Source: Spirosoma sp. (GTDB taxonomy: Bacteria; Bacteroidota; Bacteroidia; Cytophagales; Spirosomataceae). From it: a stretch of 7,593 nucleotides of DNA. Made by a program: the position numbers and the translations under genes. Of the stretch, positions 1 through 7,364 are shown one piece after another. Under the pieces are notes generated by a model. The model was not told the DNA's origin, did not search any database, and saw only the letters and a program-made list of their open reading frames with translations. The stretch lies in assembly GCA_025351545.1 (NCBI GenBank), contig JANXVQ010000804.1, positions 1 to 7,593 on the forward strand, written 5' to 3'. Each line of letters begins with the position of its first letter. The stretch's first letter is position 1.

Positions 1-363
1 AGCCTGTCGTGGCATGACAAATCGTGGGTCGTAGGCTTAACTGTCGGTAATAAAGCCAATCCAGGCGGGACCAAAGCTTACGATTGGAACCGTCTGAAAC
101 GGGAGCATCTAATTCACGATCAGCTTGGTAACCATCCCGTATTACTCGTACTGGCTAAAGATAACCGTTCTTTTTTCGCCTTCGAACGCCCTATGTCTAG
201 CGACCGATTTGTTTTGCGAAATGACACGCTGACGACTGGAACAAACATGTACTCACTGGCGGGACGTTCGTTGAATTCCGGCCCTAATCTGGTCCGAATT
301 CCGGCGCATCAGGAATTCTGGCATAGCTGGCAAACGTTTCATCCCGAAACCGCACGGTACTAA
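1..363 (+). CDS. DUF3179 domain-containing protein, C-terminal part (5' truncated by window)
   Basis: Reading frame 1 is open from the first base to a TAA at 361-363, giving the last 120 residues of a protein whose start lies left of the window. The visible part matches what I know of the DUF3179 C-terminus: a tryptophan-rich start (SLSWHDKSWVVGL), the segment KAYDWNRLKREHLIHDQLG, a strand-like stretch HPVLLVLAKDNRSFFAFER, then SLAGRSLNSGP and the terminal signature QEFWHSWQTFHPETARY. DUF3179 proteins are usually about 300-400 residues long and predicted to be secreted or membrane-attached; their biochemical role is unknown. Some family members are annotated as selenoproteins, but any such site would lie in the missing N-terminal part. 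The next gene is on the same strand 59 bp downstream, with a separate candidate promoter, so co-transcription is possible but not required. The family call is from motif memory and is fairly secure; function is unknown. Confidence 0.85.
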   Translation, partial: SLSWHDKSWVVGLTVGNKANPGGTKAYDWNRLKREHLIHDQLGNHPVLLVLAKDNRSFFAFERPMSSDRFVLRNDTLTTGTNMYSLAGRSLNSGPNLVRIPAHQEFWHSWQTFHPETARY

Positions 364-371
364 TTTCAAAC

Positions 372-401
372 CTGGAAGGCCGGAAAAGTCTTATAGGTTT
401 G
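372..401 (+). promoter_or_regulatory. Candidate Bacteroidota-type promoter for the DUF2490 gene
   Basis: TAGGTTTG at 394-401 fits the Bacteroidota -7 consensus TAnnTTTG exactly. CTG at 372-374 matches two of three bases of the -33 TTG element, with a 19-bp spacer, which is the normal spacing. Transcription would start near 408, leaving a leader of about 15 nt before the ATG at 423. The consensus is established for this phylum; its use here is inferred. The -33 box is weak, and an 8-bp motif with four to six fixed bases can occur by chance. Confidence 0.45.
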
Positions 402-422
402 ACACGTACCTAATTCGACCTG

Positions 423-1196
423 ATGATCTTCCGTTATCTTCTCTTATTTGTTTTATTTTCAGCCGCCAGTTTTGGGCAGCAAAACCGACTTATTGACCGT
501 AACGCCATCGGCTGGTATGTCTACAATGGCGACCACAAACTAAGCAAACGCTGGGAGTTACATACAGAATACCAGTGGCGACGCGTTGAACTGATTCGCT
601 CCTGGCAACAATCATTGGCACGGATTGGACTTGGATACAAAATAACTGACCGGATAAAGCTAGGTGGCAGTTATACCTTTTTCACAACATTCCCTTATGG
701 CGATTACCCGGTAGCCGATGCGGGCGTGCCAACCATCGAAAGTCGGACACACGAAGACATTCAGCTGAGCGATAAAGTAGGCGTTGTAAAACTAAGCCAT
801 CGCTTTCGACTCGAACAACGGTGGCTTGGGCTGGGAGCCGATACAAATCCACGCCATATTAAAAGTTGGGAATATCAGAACCGGGCACGTTACCAAATTT
901 CCGGCACCGTTCCTCTCAAAGGCGTTACCATTGACGATGGCGAATGGTATGTCAATTTCTTCGATGAACTATTTATTGGCTTTGGCAGAAACGTCGGTCA
1001 AAACGTGTTTAATCAGAATCGCATTTCCGGTGGTCTGGGCTATCAGATTCGGGATGCGTTCAAGATCGAATTAAACTATCTCAATCAGATTTCACAACAC
1101 CCCGACGTTGATCCAATCACGAACAAACCTGTTTTTGAAATCAACAACGGTTTCCGGCTGAACCTGAAATATGATCTTGATTTCAGCGGACAGTAA
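423..1196 (+). CDS. DUF2490 domain-containing protein, predicted outer-membrane beta-barrel
   Basis: This is a 257-residue protein. Residues 1-18 form a Sec signal peptide (MIFRYLLLFVLFSAASFG), with likely cleavage before the QQ at 19-20. The mature part is rich in alternating polar/aromatic strands typical of a small outer-membrane barrel: WELHTEYQWRRVEL, LARIGLGYKITDRIKLGGSY and LSHRFRLEQRWLGLG. The segments VNFFDELFIGFGRNVGQNVF, NQNRISGGLGYQI and FKIELNYLNQIS are characteristic of DUF2490, whose length is usually about 210-260 residues, so the protein appears complete. Family members have no established function; an outer-membrane structural or transport role is inferred from the strand pattern. 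The ATG at 423 is chosen because it immediately precedes the signal peptide and lies just downstream of a candidate promoter. The gene converges with the lyase gene on the other strand, with only 58 bp between the stops and no convincing terminator there. Confidence 0.87.
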   Translation: MIFRYLLLFVLFSAASFGQQNRLIDRNAIGWYVYNGDHKLSKRWELHTEYQWRRVELIRSWQQSLARIGLGYKITDRIKLGGSYTFFTTFPYGDYPVADAGVPTIESRTHEDIQLSDKVGVVKLSHRFRLEQRWLGLGADTNPRHIKSWEYQNRARYQISGTVPLKGVTIDDGEWYVNFFDELFIGFGRNVGQNVFNQNRISGGLGYQIRDAFKIELNYLNQISQHPDVDPITNKPVFEINNGFRLNLKYDLDFSGQ

Positions 1197-1254
1197 GGTA
1201 TCAAATAGTTGGATCTTATCAATCCCCACCCGTTGAAACTTACCCATTATTTAC

Positions 1255-3141
1255 TCAACGAGGCCACTGTTGCAGGGGTGGCACAACTTGCTTTTTCTGG
1301 CTGGCAGATGATGCGGGCGTGAGCAATACGGTGATAGCCGTTTTCGTATTGGCGGGTATTTTTACCTCAAATCCAACCAAAGTTGTTCCCGGATTGGGGG
1401 TGTCGTAGTCGTGTGTGGGATCAGTTGACCAGGTTTTCATCACCACCGTAGCGGGTTCCATCACCTGAAGCGTCAATGTCTTGCCATCCTTCGTCAACTC
1501 AGCCTTGTTCGTACCTGTCAGATTAACATTGGCTGGCGTCAACAGTGTCCAGCGAACTGTTGTTTCGGCAGGCGAGGTTTGTACTTCATCCCGAACAACC
1601 ACATAGGCTTTGTCTACGATAGCCACTCCCCGGTTTGCGTTTACCAGCGACGCTTTGTAAAGACTCGTCAGGTCAATTATGGCATTCATAAAGAGTGGCG
1701 TATTGGAATGACTGCTCAGAGGAGCCATTCCATCAACACGTTGCAGTTCATTATTGATTGTTAGCGTGTTATGTACGAAATTATTGTAACGAAATACCTG
1801 CCAACGTTGGGAATTTTGCCGCATATTCCACAAGTCCACGCCTTTGGATTCGAGCGATTCGTATTCCTGCATGCCAAAATCCATTGCCCAACGCACGCCA
1901 TCGGCCTCCATCACAAACGACCCGGCGTCCATGTGGGCGTGACTCGTTGACGGACTTCCGCCTTTCACCCCGACATAAATCGCCGACGAATCAGACCAGG
2001 ATGTACGCATGAGTGCAACGGGCGTTTTACCCTTTCCTACCCACGTGGTCGCTTTGGGTTCGGCAATTTTTGATACGTTCAGGCCGTTGCTCCACAATAG
2101 TGTAGCTGGTAGCAATCGGTTTTTGACGTGCCGCTTTGGATCACTGTTTATCAGGCGATTGCGTTCAACCCACAACAACGAAGGATCGTTTAATTTTTTG
2201 GCAAACCAGAACATCGCTGGTTGTAATTCACCCTTCAAGCCTGAATCAGAATAATTATAGGCATTCTCCGATGGCCCAGTCATATTCTCCAGATAGCCAG
2301 GAGTTTTCAAAAAGCCGGGCTGTTGAGAAAGGCCGAAATCATTACCAAATAATTTATCTATAGCGCTGATAAACATAACGTTAAAACTCGTTCCGTATCC
2401 CCAGTAGCCGTAGCCTTCGGGATAAGCGCCATCGGGTTTATAATCGCCCATTGGCAGCACAATCGACTCCACTGCCCGATTGATTAGGGCTCTGGATTGC
2501 TCCGGCTGGTCTTCATAAATAGCGATTGCGCCATAGGTTATACCCGCATTGCAAACCTGATTCCAGTTGTTGGTTATCTTGAGCCAGCCGTTATACCTTG
2601 AGTCCATCGAGGGCTCGATTCCCTTTGTTAAAATGGCCTCTTTTATTACAGATCGGGATTGCTCCGACAAGTCATTATAGAGCCAATCGTAGCCTATTGA
2701 CACCGCCATAGTCATCTCGGCCACGTCCAGAAAATGAGATGGATTCCAGTCAGAAAAGGCCGACAGAGCCAGTAATTCTTTCTCGGCTCGTTTCAGGTAA
2801 TTGGCCTGATGAGTCATCCGCCAGGCGTAGGACAAATAAAACACCCGGCGCAACCCTTCTCTGGATTTATCAAGCAGTCGTTTCCCGATCTGAATCCGTT
2901 CCAACGGGGCAACATTGACCATCGCATCGCATTCTGTGAGAATGGCCTGATGCAATTTTGCCCATGTTTTATCGGAGTTTATAGTGCGTTTTATAGTTTC
3001 CTCTTCACCCTTCAACAGCAATAAGCGCGGGTGATCAGGCAGTTTTCCAGTGGCACTAATTCGGCCTGTTTGCGCCTTCGCAGAAAACTGTACCAATAAA
3101 AACAGGGCTACGATTTTGATAAATGAGCCAAAAGAAGTCAT
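1255..3141 (-). CDS. Secreted heparinase II/III-family polysaccharide lyase
   Basis: The frame is open from an ATG at 3189, but I prefer the internal ATG at 3141. It opens directly onto a signal peptide (MTSFGSFIKIVALFLLVQFS, then AKAQ), whereas the 16 extra residues would sit in front of it. From 3141 the protein has 628 residues. Numbered from the 3189 start, HPRLLLLKGEE near residue 53 is the usual opening of the alpha/alpha-toroid domain in this family. NNWNQVCNAG (207-216) and GAYPEGYGYWGYGT (254-267) carry the conserved Asn and Tyr residues expected in the active-site cleft. STSHAHMDAGSF, with His417 and His419, begins the C-terminal beta-sandwich and is the heparinase II/III signature. 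Such enzymes cleave uronic-acid-containing polysaccharides by beta-elimination; substrates in the superfamily include heparin, heparan sulfate and alginate. The substrate here cannot be read from sequence. No SusC/SusD pair or sulfatase of the classical type is visible nearby, so this is not an obvious polysaccharide utilisation locus. Confidence 0.85.
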   Translation of the reverse strand: MTSFGSFIKIVALFLLVQFSAKAQTGRISATGKLPDHPRLLLLKGEEETIKRTINSDKTWAKLHQAILTECDAMVNVAPLERIQIGKRLLDKSREGLRRVFYLSYAWRMTHQANYLKRAEKELLALSAFSDWNPSHFLDVAEMTMAVSIGYDWLYNDLSEQSRSVIKEAILTKGIEPSMDSRYNGWLKITNNWNQVCNAGITYGAIAIYEDQPEQSRALINRAVESIVLPMGDYKPDGAYPEGYGYWGYGTSFNVMFISAIDKLFGNDFGLSQQPGFLKTPGYLENMTGPSENAYNYSDSGLKGELQPAMFWFAKKLNDPSLLWVERNRLINSDPKRHVKNRLLPATLLWSNGLNVSKIAEPKATTWVGKGKTPVALMRTSWSDSSAIYVGVKGGSPSTSHAHMDAGSFVMEADGVRWAMDFGMQEYESLESKGVDLWNMRQNSQRWQVFRYNNFVHNTLTINNELQRVDGMAPLSSHSNTPLFMNAIIDLTSLYKASLVNANRGVAIVDKAYVVVRDEVQTSPAETTVRWTLLTPANVNLTGTNKAELTKDGKTLTLQVMEPATVVMKTWSTDPTHDYDTPNPGTTLVGFEVKIPANTKTAITVLLTPASSASQKKQVVPPLQQWPR

Positions 3142-3317
3142 GATTGAGTTAATAAGTATTCGAAGGAGAATAAGACCTTGGCTGCTCAATCTTACTTTGA
3201 CATCTCTAAAAAATCGACTCGCTCAACTCACTCAGGCGGCAGATTCAGCGGTAGGCACACGGTAGAGAGACCGTATTTATTGCTTTCTATCTCAAGATTT
3301 AATTTATTAACAACACT
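3142..3317. promoter_or_regulatory. Divergent intergenic region between lyase and cytochrome/DUF1553 gene
   Basis: These 176 bp separate two divergently transcribed genes and must hold both promoters unless transcription enters from outside. I find no exact TAnnTTTG at a suitable distance on either strand; the closest on the plus strand is TTACTTTG at 3192-3199, about 120 nt before the start and without a -33 box at the right spacing. ACGGT-(6)-ACCGT at 3259-3274 is a short inverted repeat that could be an operator, but 5-bp arms are weak evidence. The stretch 3216-3234 is a run of CTC/CTCA repeats of low complexity. If the lyase actually starts at 3189, the region is 128 bp. Confidence 0.4.
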
Positions 3318-5672
3318 GTGCTACTCGTAAAAGAAACCTTTTGGCTTTGGCAATTTCTAGGCCGCTTACATCCGCTTCTGGTTCACTTTCCTGTTGGCTT
3401 GCTTTGTGTTGCTTTCCTATTGGAAATAATTGGGTGGTATCGAAAATCCACTGAGTGGCGGGCGGGAATTACGGCCCTTGTTTGGATCGGAGCCACTAGT
3501 TCGGTCATAGCCGCTTCGTTAGGATTGATTTTAGTGAATCAGGAAGAATATGGCGGCAATACGGTCACCATCCACCAATGGTCTGGCCTTGCCACCGTGT
3601 TATTGGCCATTTGTACGTTATTCGCCCTCCGGTCAGGCCATCTGGCGTTATACAGAAGTTTGCTCTTTTTAACCGTATTTGGCGTTAGTCTGGCCGGGCA
3701 TTATGGGGCGTTGCTGACTCATGGCGACGATTACCTGACCAGCGTTCTGCCCCGTAACCGACAATCATCCCCCGAAGTTAGCGCCGTAAATTTTGAGTTT
3801 ACCCGGTCCAATGAACCCATTACCAACAAACAGGCTGAAGCGTTGAATCTGGACGTACGAGCGATTTTAGCCCATAACTGCTACAGTTGCCATAGTGCCA
3901 CAAAAACCAAAGGCGAACTTCGACTGGATAAGAAAGAGTTTGTCATGAAAGGTGGTAAAGATGGCGTTGTCCTGATAGCGGGTCATCCGGAAAAGAGCGA
4001 CCTAATCCGGCGAATTAAACTCCCATCCGGCGACAAAGAAGCGATGCCAACCAAAGGCAAACGGCTGACAGATAAAGAAATAGCTTTACTTGAATTCTGG
4101 ATAGAACAAGGAGCGCTCTGGCCCAGTGGTGCCGAAAAAAGTATTTATCGGGTGGCCGCTCTGGCCCCTCGCCTACCCGCCATTCCTGCGCCCACTGCCG
4201 AACTATCCAACCCTGTTGACCGATTTGTTAACGTTTATTTTCAGAAGAACAAACTACCCTGGAAAGCCGTCGTAGATGATCGAACGTACCTGCGTCGGGT
4301 TTACCTGGATGTGATCGGATTATTACCAACTCCTCAAAAAATTCAGACTTTCATAGTAGATCCTCGACCCAATAAACGGGAACTATTGGTTAAAGAGCTG
4401 CTGGCCAACAAAGAAGGGTATGCCCAGCATTGGCTCACCTTTTGGAATGATGCGCTGCGCAATGATTACACCGGAACGGGCTACATCACGGGTGGACGCT
4501 ACGACATTACGAAATGGCTGTATCAGTCACTGAAAACGAACAAACCGTACGACCAGTTTGTGCGCGAACTCATCAGCCCCACCAAAGAATCGGAGGGTTT
4601 TATCCGGGGCATCAAGTGGCGCGGGACAATTAATTCGAGCCAGCGTACCGAAATGCAGGCGGCCCAGAATGTGTCGCAGGTATTGTTGGGATTAAACCTA
4701 AAATGTGCGTCTTGCCATGACAGCTTCATCAGCGACTGGAAACTAGCCGATGCTTACGGTTTTGCCAATGTATTTGCCGATTCGACTCTTGAAATCAACC
4801 GTTGCGATAAACCCACCGGCAGAAAAGCCGTTTCTCGTCTGTTGTTCACTGAGTTAGGGACCATAAATGGGAAAGCCGCTACAAAAGAACGACTACGCGA
4901 ACTGGCTCAGTTTATGACGCAGCCCAAAGATGGCCGACTCTACAGAACCTTAGTTAACAGGGTTTGGGCGCAACTGATGGGACGCGGAATTGTCGAGCCA
5001 GTCGATGTGATGGACAATGAACCCTGGAGTCAGGATTTGCTGGACTGGCTGGCGTCTGACTTCGCGACGAATGGCTATGATATAAAGCGCCTGATGTACA
5101 CGATTTTCACGTCGAAAACATATCAATTGCCTTCTATTGGCATAAAAGACGCGGGACTCATTACGGCGCCTACATTTGTTTTTAGCGGCATGGTTCGCCG
5201 TCGGCTTACAGCGGAGCAGTTTTCTGATGCCGTCAGCACTGTTTTTACTCCTATCTATGCCGACACCGCTATGGCGAGTAAGTTACTTCCCAAAAACATT
5301 CTGAAGGAGATTACATTTCCCCGAGCGTCGTTAGTTAAAAATGACCCCTTCTTAACGGCTTTGGGTCGTCCCAATCGCGAGACGGTCAGCACGAGCCGAA
5401 TGTCGCAGGCAAATCTCCTGCAAGCACTGGAACTAACAAACGGAACAACATTTAATACAGCCTTGAAAACAGGTGCCCAGAAATGGAAATTGACGTATTC
5501 GTCGTCTGATTTATTGGTAAAAGATCTGTATTGGAAAGCATTAGGCCGGGAACCAAGGCCGCAGGAAATGGCTGTTGCACAGAAAATAGTCGGCAAAAAT
5601 CTTAGTCTGGAAGGCATACAGGATTTGGTTTGGGCCATAACCCTACATCCTGAATTTCAATTAATTTATTGA
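3318..5672 (+). CDS. Membrane-anchored c-type cytochrome with DUF1549 and DUF1553 domains
   Basis: This is a 784-residue multidomain protein. Residues 17-40, 50-73, 87-104 and 112-133 are four predicted membrane helices opening with LHPLLVHFPVG, as in DUF2231. The cytoplasmic-type loops are basic (41-48, 105-113) and the others acidic or neutral, so the N-terminus and the large C-terminal part should both face the periplasm. Residues about 175-270 form a planctomycete-type cytochrome c domain with CYSCH at 188-192 and a possible distal haem ligand Met243 (EAMPTKG). DUF1549 spans about 298-490, starting NPVDRF and including RRVYLDVIGLLPTP and a second haem motif CASCH at 463-467. DUF1553 spans about 525-765, with GRLYRTLVNRVWAQLMGRG and the conserved RRRLTAEQFSDAV. 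The start is GTG; an in-frame TAA at 3300-3302 and the lack of any early ATG leave no better choice. The DUF1501 gene follows after 30 bp, a pairing very common in Planctomycetes. Electron transfer is likely; the substrate is unknown. Confidence 0.9.
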   Translation: MLLVKETFWLWQFLGRLHPLLVHFPVGLLCVAFLLEIIGWYRKSTEWRAGITALVWIGATSSVIAASLGLILVNQEEYGGNTVTIHQWSGLATVLLAICTLFALRSGHLALYRSLLFLTVFGVSLAGHYGALLTHGDDYLTSVLPRNRQSSPEVSAVNFEFTRSNEPITNKQAEALNLDVRAILAHNCYSCHSATKTKGELRLDKKEFVMKGGKDGVVLIAGHPEKSDLIRRIKLPSGDKEAMPTKGKRLTDKEIALLEFWIEQGALWPSGAEKSIYRVAALAPRLPAIPAPTAELSNPVDRFVNVYFQKNKLPWKAVVDDRTYLRRVYLDVIGLLPTPQKIQTFIVDPRPNKRELLVKELLANKEGYAQHWLTFWNDALRNDYTGTGYITGGRYDITKWLYQSLKTNKPYDQFVRELISPTKESEGFIRGIKWRGTINSSQRTEMQAAQNVSQVLLGLNLKCASCHDSFISDWKLADAYGFANVFADSTLEINRCDKPTGRKAVSRLLFTELGTINGKAATKERLRELAQFMTQPKDGRLYRTLVNRVWAQLMGRGIVEPVDVMDNEPWSQDLLDWLASDFATNGYDIKRLMYTIFTSKTYQLPSIGIKDAGLITAPTFVFSGMVRRRLTAEQFSDAVSTVFTPIYADTAMASKLLPKNILKEITFPRASLVKNDPFLTALGRPNRETVSTSRMSQANLLQALELTNGTTFNTALKTGAQKWKLTYSSSDLLVKDLYWKALGREPRPQEMAVAQKIVGKNLSLEGIQDLVWAITLHPEFQLIY

Positions 5673-5702
5673 TAAGTAAATGAGCAAAACTAACCTTGCC
5701 CG

Positions 5703-7163
5703 ATGCTTACTAACGCCAATAGCTCTATGAATATGAATTGGAATAGACGGGAGTTTCTGCAAAAAACCAGCGCGGCTACGTTAGCCGCACTGGCGGCTGG
5801 TGCCCCTGTATCCAGTCTTTTATCAAGCTGTGCAGGAACTAATAAACCCGGTCAAACGGCTGGCACCGCCGATACGGTAATTCTACTTTGGATGGCGGGG
5901 GGCATGGCGCACACCGAAACCTTTGACCCGAAAAAATATACGCCCTTTTCAAAAGGTATGGAGGGAAATCGGGTATTAAGTACGTTCAAATCGGTGCCTA
6001 CTATTTTAGATGGCGTTCACTTCTCGGAAGGGCTCGAATCCATTGGCAAGGTAATGGACAAGGGCACCCTTATTCGGTCGTATGTAGCCGCCGACATGGG
6101 GCATATTCTGCACTCACGCCATCAATATCACTGGCATACCAGCTATGAACCGCCCCAATCTGTAGCGGCTCCACACCTCGGGGCTTGGATCGCCAAAGAA
6201 CTTGGGCCAAAAAATCCGGTCATTCCTGCTTTTATCGATATTGGTCAACGGTTTACGCTGGGCGAGGGCGAAGAACTAAAAGCGTTTCATACGGCAGGTT
6301 TTCTGGGCAATGAATACGGGCCTTTCCTGATCTCAGATCCAAGTCAGGGACTGGAAAGCGTCCGTCCACCAGTCGGGATGGATGCGCGTCGGTTTGAGCG
6401 CCGAAACCAACTGTACAACGACCTCATTAGTGACAGTCCGGTTGGTGCGTTCGGCAGCGACTACCAAAAAGAGTCGCTCAAACGGTCTATGGAACAGGCG
6501 TATAGGCTGTTGAATTCGCCCGAAGCGAAGGCGTTCGATTTAAGTACGGAACCCAGGGAGAGTTATGACATTTATAACACCGGGCGGTTTGGTCTGGGCT
6601 GCCTGATGGCACGTCGCTTAACTGAACAGGGCGCTCGATTTATTAGCGTAACGACTGAATACGAACCGTTTAAGGGTTGGGACACGCACGAAAATGGTCA
6701 TACCCGCTTGGTAGAGATGAAAAAAATGATTGACGGCCCCGTTGCTCAGTTGATCAAAGACTTAGATAAAACCGGTCATCTGGATCGAACACTCGTTATT
6801 CTGGCCAGTGAATTTAGCCGGGACATGATGGTTGAAGGGCGCCCCGGCGAAAAAGTGCAGGAACAGGTTAAGCAACCGGATATACTATCCGATCTTAAAT
6901 TCTATGGCATGCACCGTCATTTTACAGATGGCTGCTCAGTTCTTATGTTTGGGGGCGGCATAAAAAAGGGATTCGTTTATGGGAAAACAGCCGACGAACG
7001 TCCTTGCAAAACCATAGAAAATCCAGTGCGTATTGAAGCCCTACATCAAACCATTTATCATGCGCTTGGCATTGCACCCGATACCCACTATGAAATTGAG
7101 AAACGTCCGTTTTATATGACACCTGATGGTGTAGCAAGACCTGTTATGGAATTACTGATCTGA
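5703..7163 (+). CDS. DUF1501 protein, Tat-exported putative lipoprotein
   Basis: This is a 486-residue protein from the alkaline phosphatase/sulfatase-like clan. The N-terminus has a twin-arginine motif (NRREFLQK, Arg15-Arg16), a hydrophobic stretch, and a lipobox LSSC with Cys43, so it is probably a Tat-exported lipoprotein. DUF1501 hallmarks follow in order: VILLWMAGGMAHTETFDP (59-76), RSYVAADMGHILHSRHQYHW, GWDTHENGHTRL with Asp327 and His329, LVILASEFSRD with Glu370, and a C-terminal GGGIKKGFVYG followed by PVRIEALHQTIYHALG. The His/Asp residues are the kind of metal ligands used in this clan, but catalysis has not been shown for the family as far as I know. It lies 30 bp behind the DUF1549/DUF1553 gene, so an operon is likely. 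The start is uncertain: ATGs at 5703, 5727 and 5733 all keep the Tat motif. A 16-codon overlapping frame, ATG at 5680, ends in an ATGA overlap with 5727, which could favour that start by translational coupling. Confidence 0.88.
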   Translation: MLTNANSSMNMNWNRREFLQKTSAATLAALAAGAPVSSLLSSCAGTNKPGQTAGTADTVILLWMAGGMAHTETFDPKKYTPFSKGMEGNRVLSTFKSVPTILDGVHFSEGLESIGKVMDKGTLIRSYVAADMGHILHSRHQYHWHTSYEPPQSVAAPHLGAWIAKELGPKNPVIPAFIDIGQRFTLGEGEELKAFHTAGFLGNEYGPFLISDPSQGLESVRPPVGMDARRFERRNQLYNDLISDSPVGAFGSDYQKESLKRSMEQAYRLLNSPEAKAFDLSTEPRESYDIYNTGRFGLGCLMARRLTEQGARFISVTTEYEPFKGWDTHENGHTRLVEMKKMIDGPVAQLIKDLDKTGHLDRTLVILASEFSRDMMVEGRPGEKVQEQVKQPDILSDLKFYGMHRHFTDGCSVLMFGGGIKKGFVYGKTADERPCKTIENPVRIEALHQTIYHALGIAPDTHYEIEKRPFYMTPDGVARPVMELLI

Positions 7164-7188
7164 GGATATTATCAGAAAATCCAGATCA
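7156..7188 (+). terminator. Weak hairpin at the end of the DUF1501 gene
   Basis: TGATCT (7156-7161) pairs with AGATCA (7183-7188), and GGAT (7164-7167) pairs with ATCC (7179-7182), with two unpaired bases (7162-7163) on the left side. The stem therefore overlaps the TGA stop codon at 7161-7163. There is no run of T after it, so it is at best a poor intrinsic terminator; it may also mark an RNA-stabilising 3' end or be chance. Confidence 0.25.
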
Positions 7189-7287
7189 ATAAAGTAGTAT
7201 TTCTATACCTGCTCATTTATAAATTCTGAATACAATATTTTCTTATTAGAAATAAAATAATTACCTGTTAATCGAGCCAAGTTTGTG

Positions 7288-7364
7288 TTGTCGGTTTTAA
7301 GAAACCGACAAGTGAGGTTTCTTAAAACCTCGTTTATATTTTCTGGCAAGGTTTTAAGAAACCT
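7288..7364. repeat. Three copies of a 14-bp hairpin core in alternating orientation
   Basis: The core GGTTTTAAGAAACC occurs at 7293-7306 and 7350-7363, and its exact reverse complement at 7316-7329. Each copy is a hairpin with a 4-nt loop and a different outer arm. The first has 10-bp arms (7288-7297 with 7302-7311, outer sequence TTGTC/GACAA), the second 7-bp arms (7314-7320 with 7325-7331, outer GAG/CTC), the third 6-bp arms (7349-7354 with 7359-7364). Conserved core and changing but still paired flanks point to an element kept for its structure. It resembles REP-like intergenic palindromes, but no family name can be given. Confidence 0.85.

Noticed and set aside
826..1074. 82-codon plus-strand frame inside the DUF2490 gene
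   Set aside because: It is a shadow of a well-supported gene in another frame, with no recognisable domain.
1197..1254. Bidirectional terminator between the convergent DUF2490 and lyase genes
   Set aside because: Only a 4-bp stem around GGAT/ATCC is visible, with no T-run in either direction.
1268..1280. 13-bp exact match with 7524-7536 (TGTTGCAGGGGTG)
   Set aside because: About one 13-bp match is expected by chance in a window of this size, and the first copy lies inside the lyase coding sequence.
5255..5638. 127-codon minus-strand frame inside the DUF1553 region
   Set aside because: It is antisense to conserved DUF1553 sequence and has no family resemblance or plausible start context.
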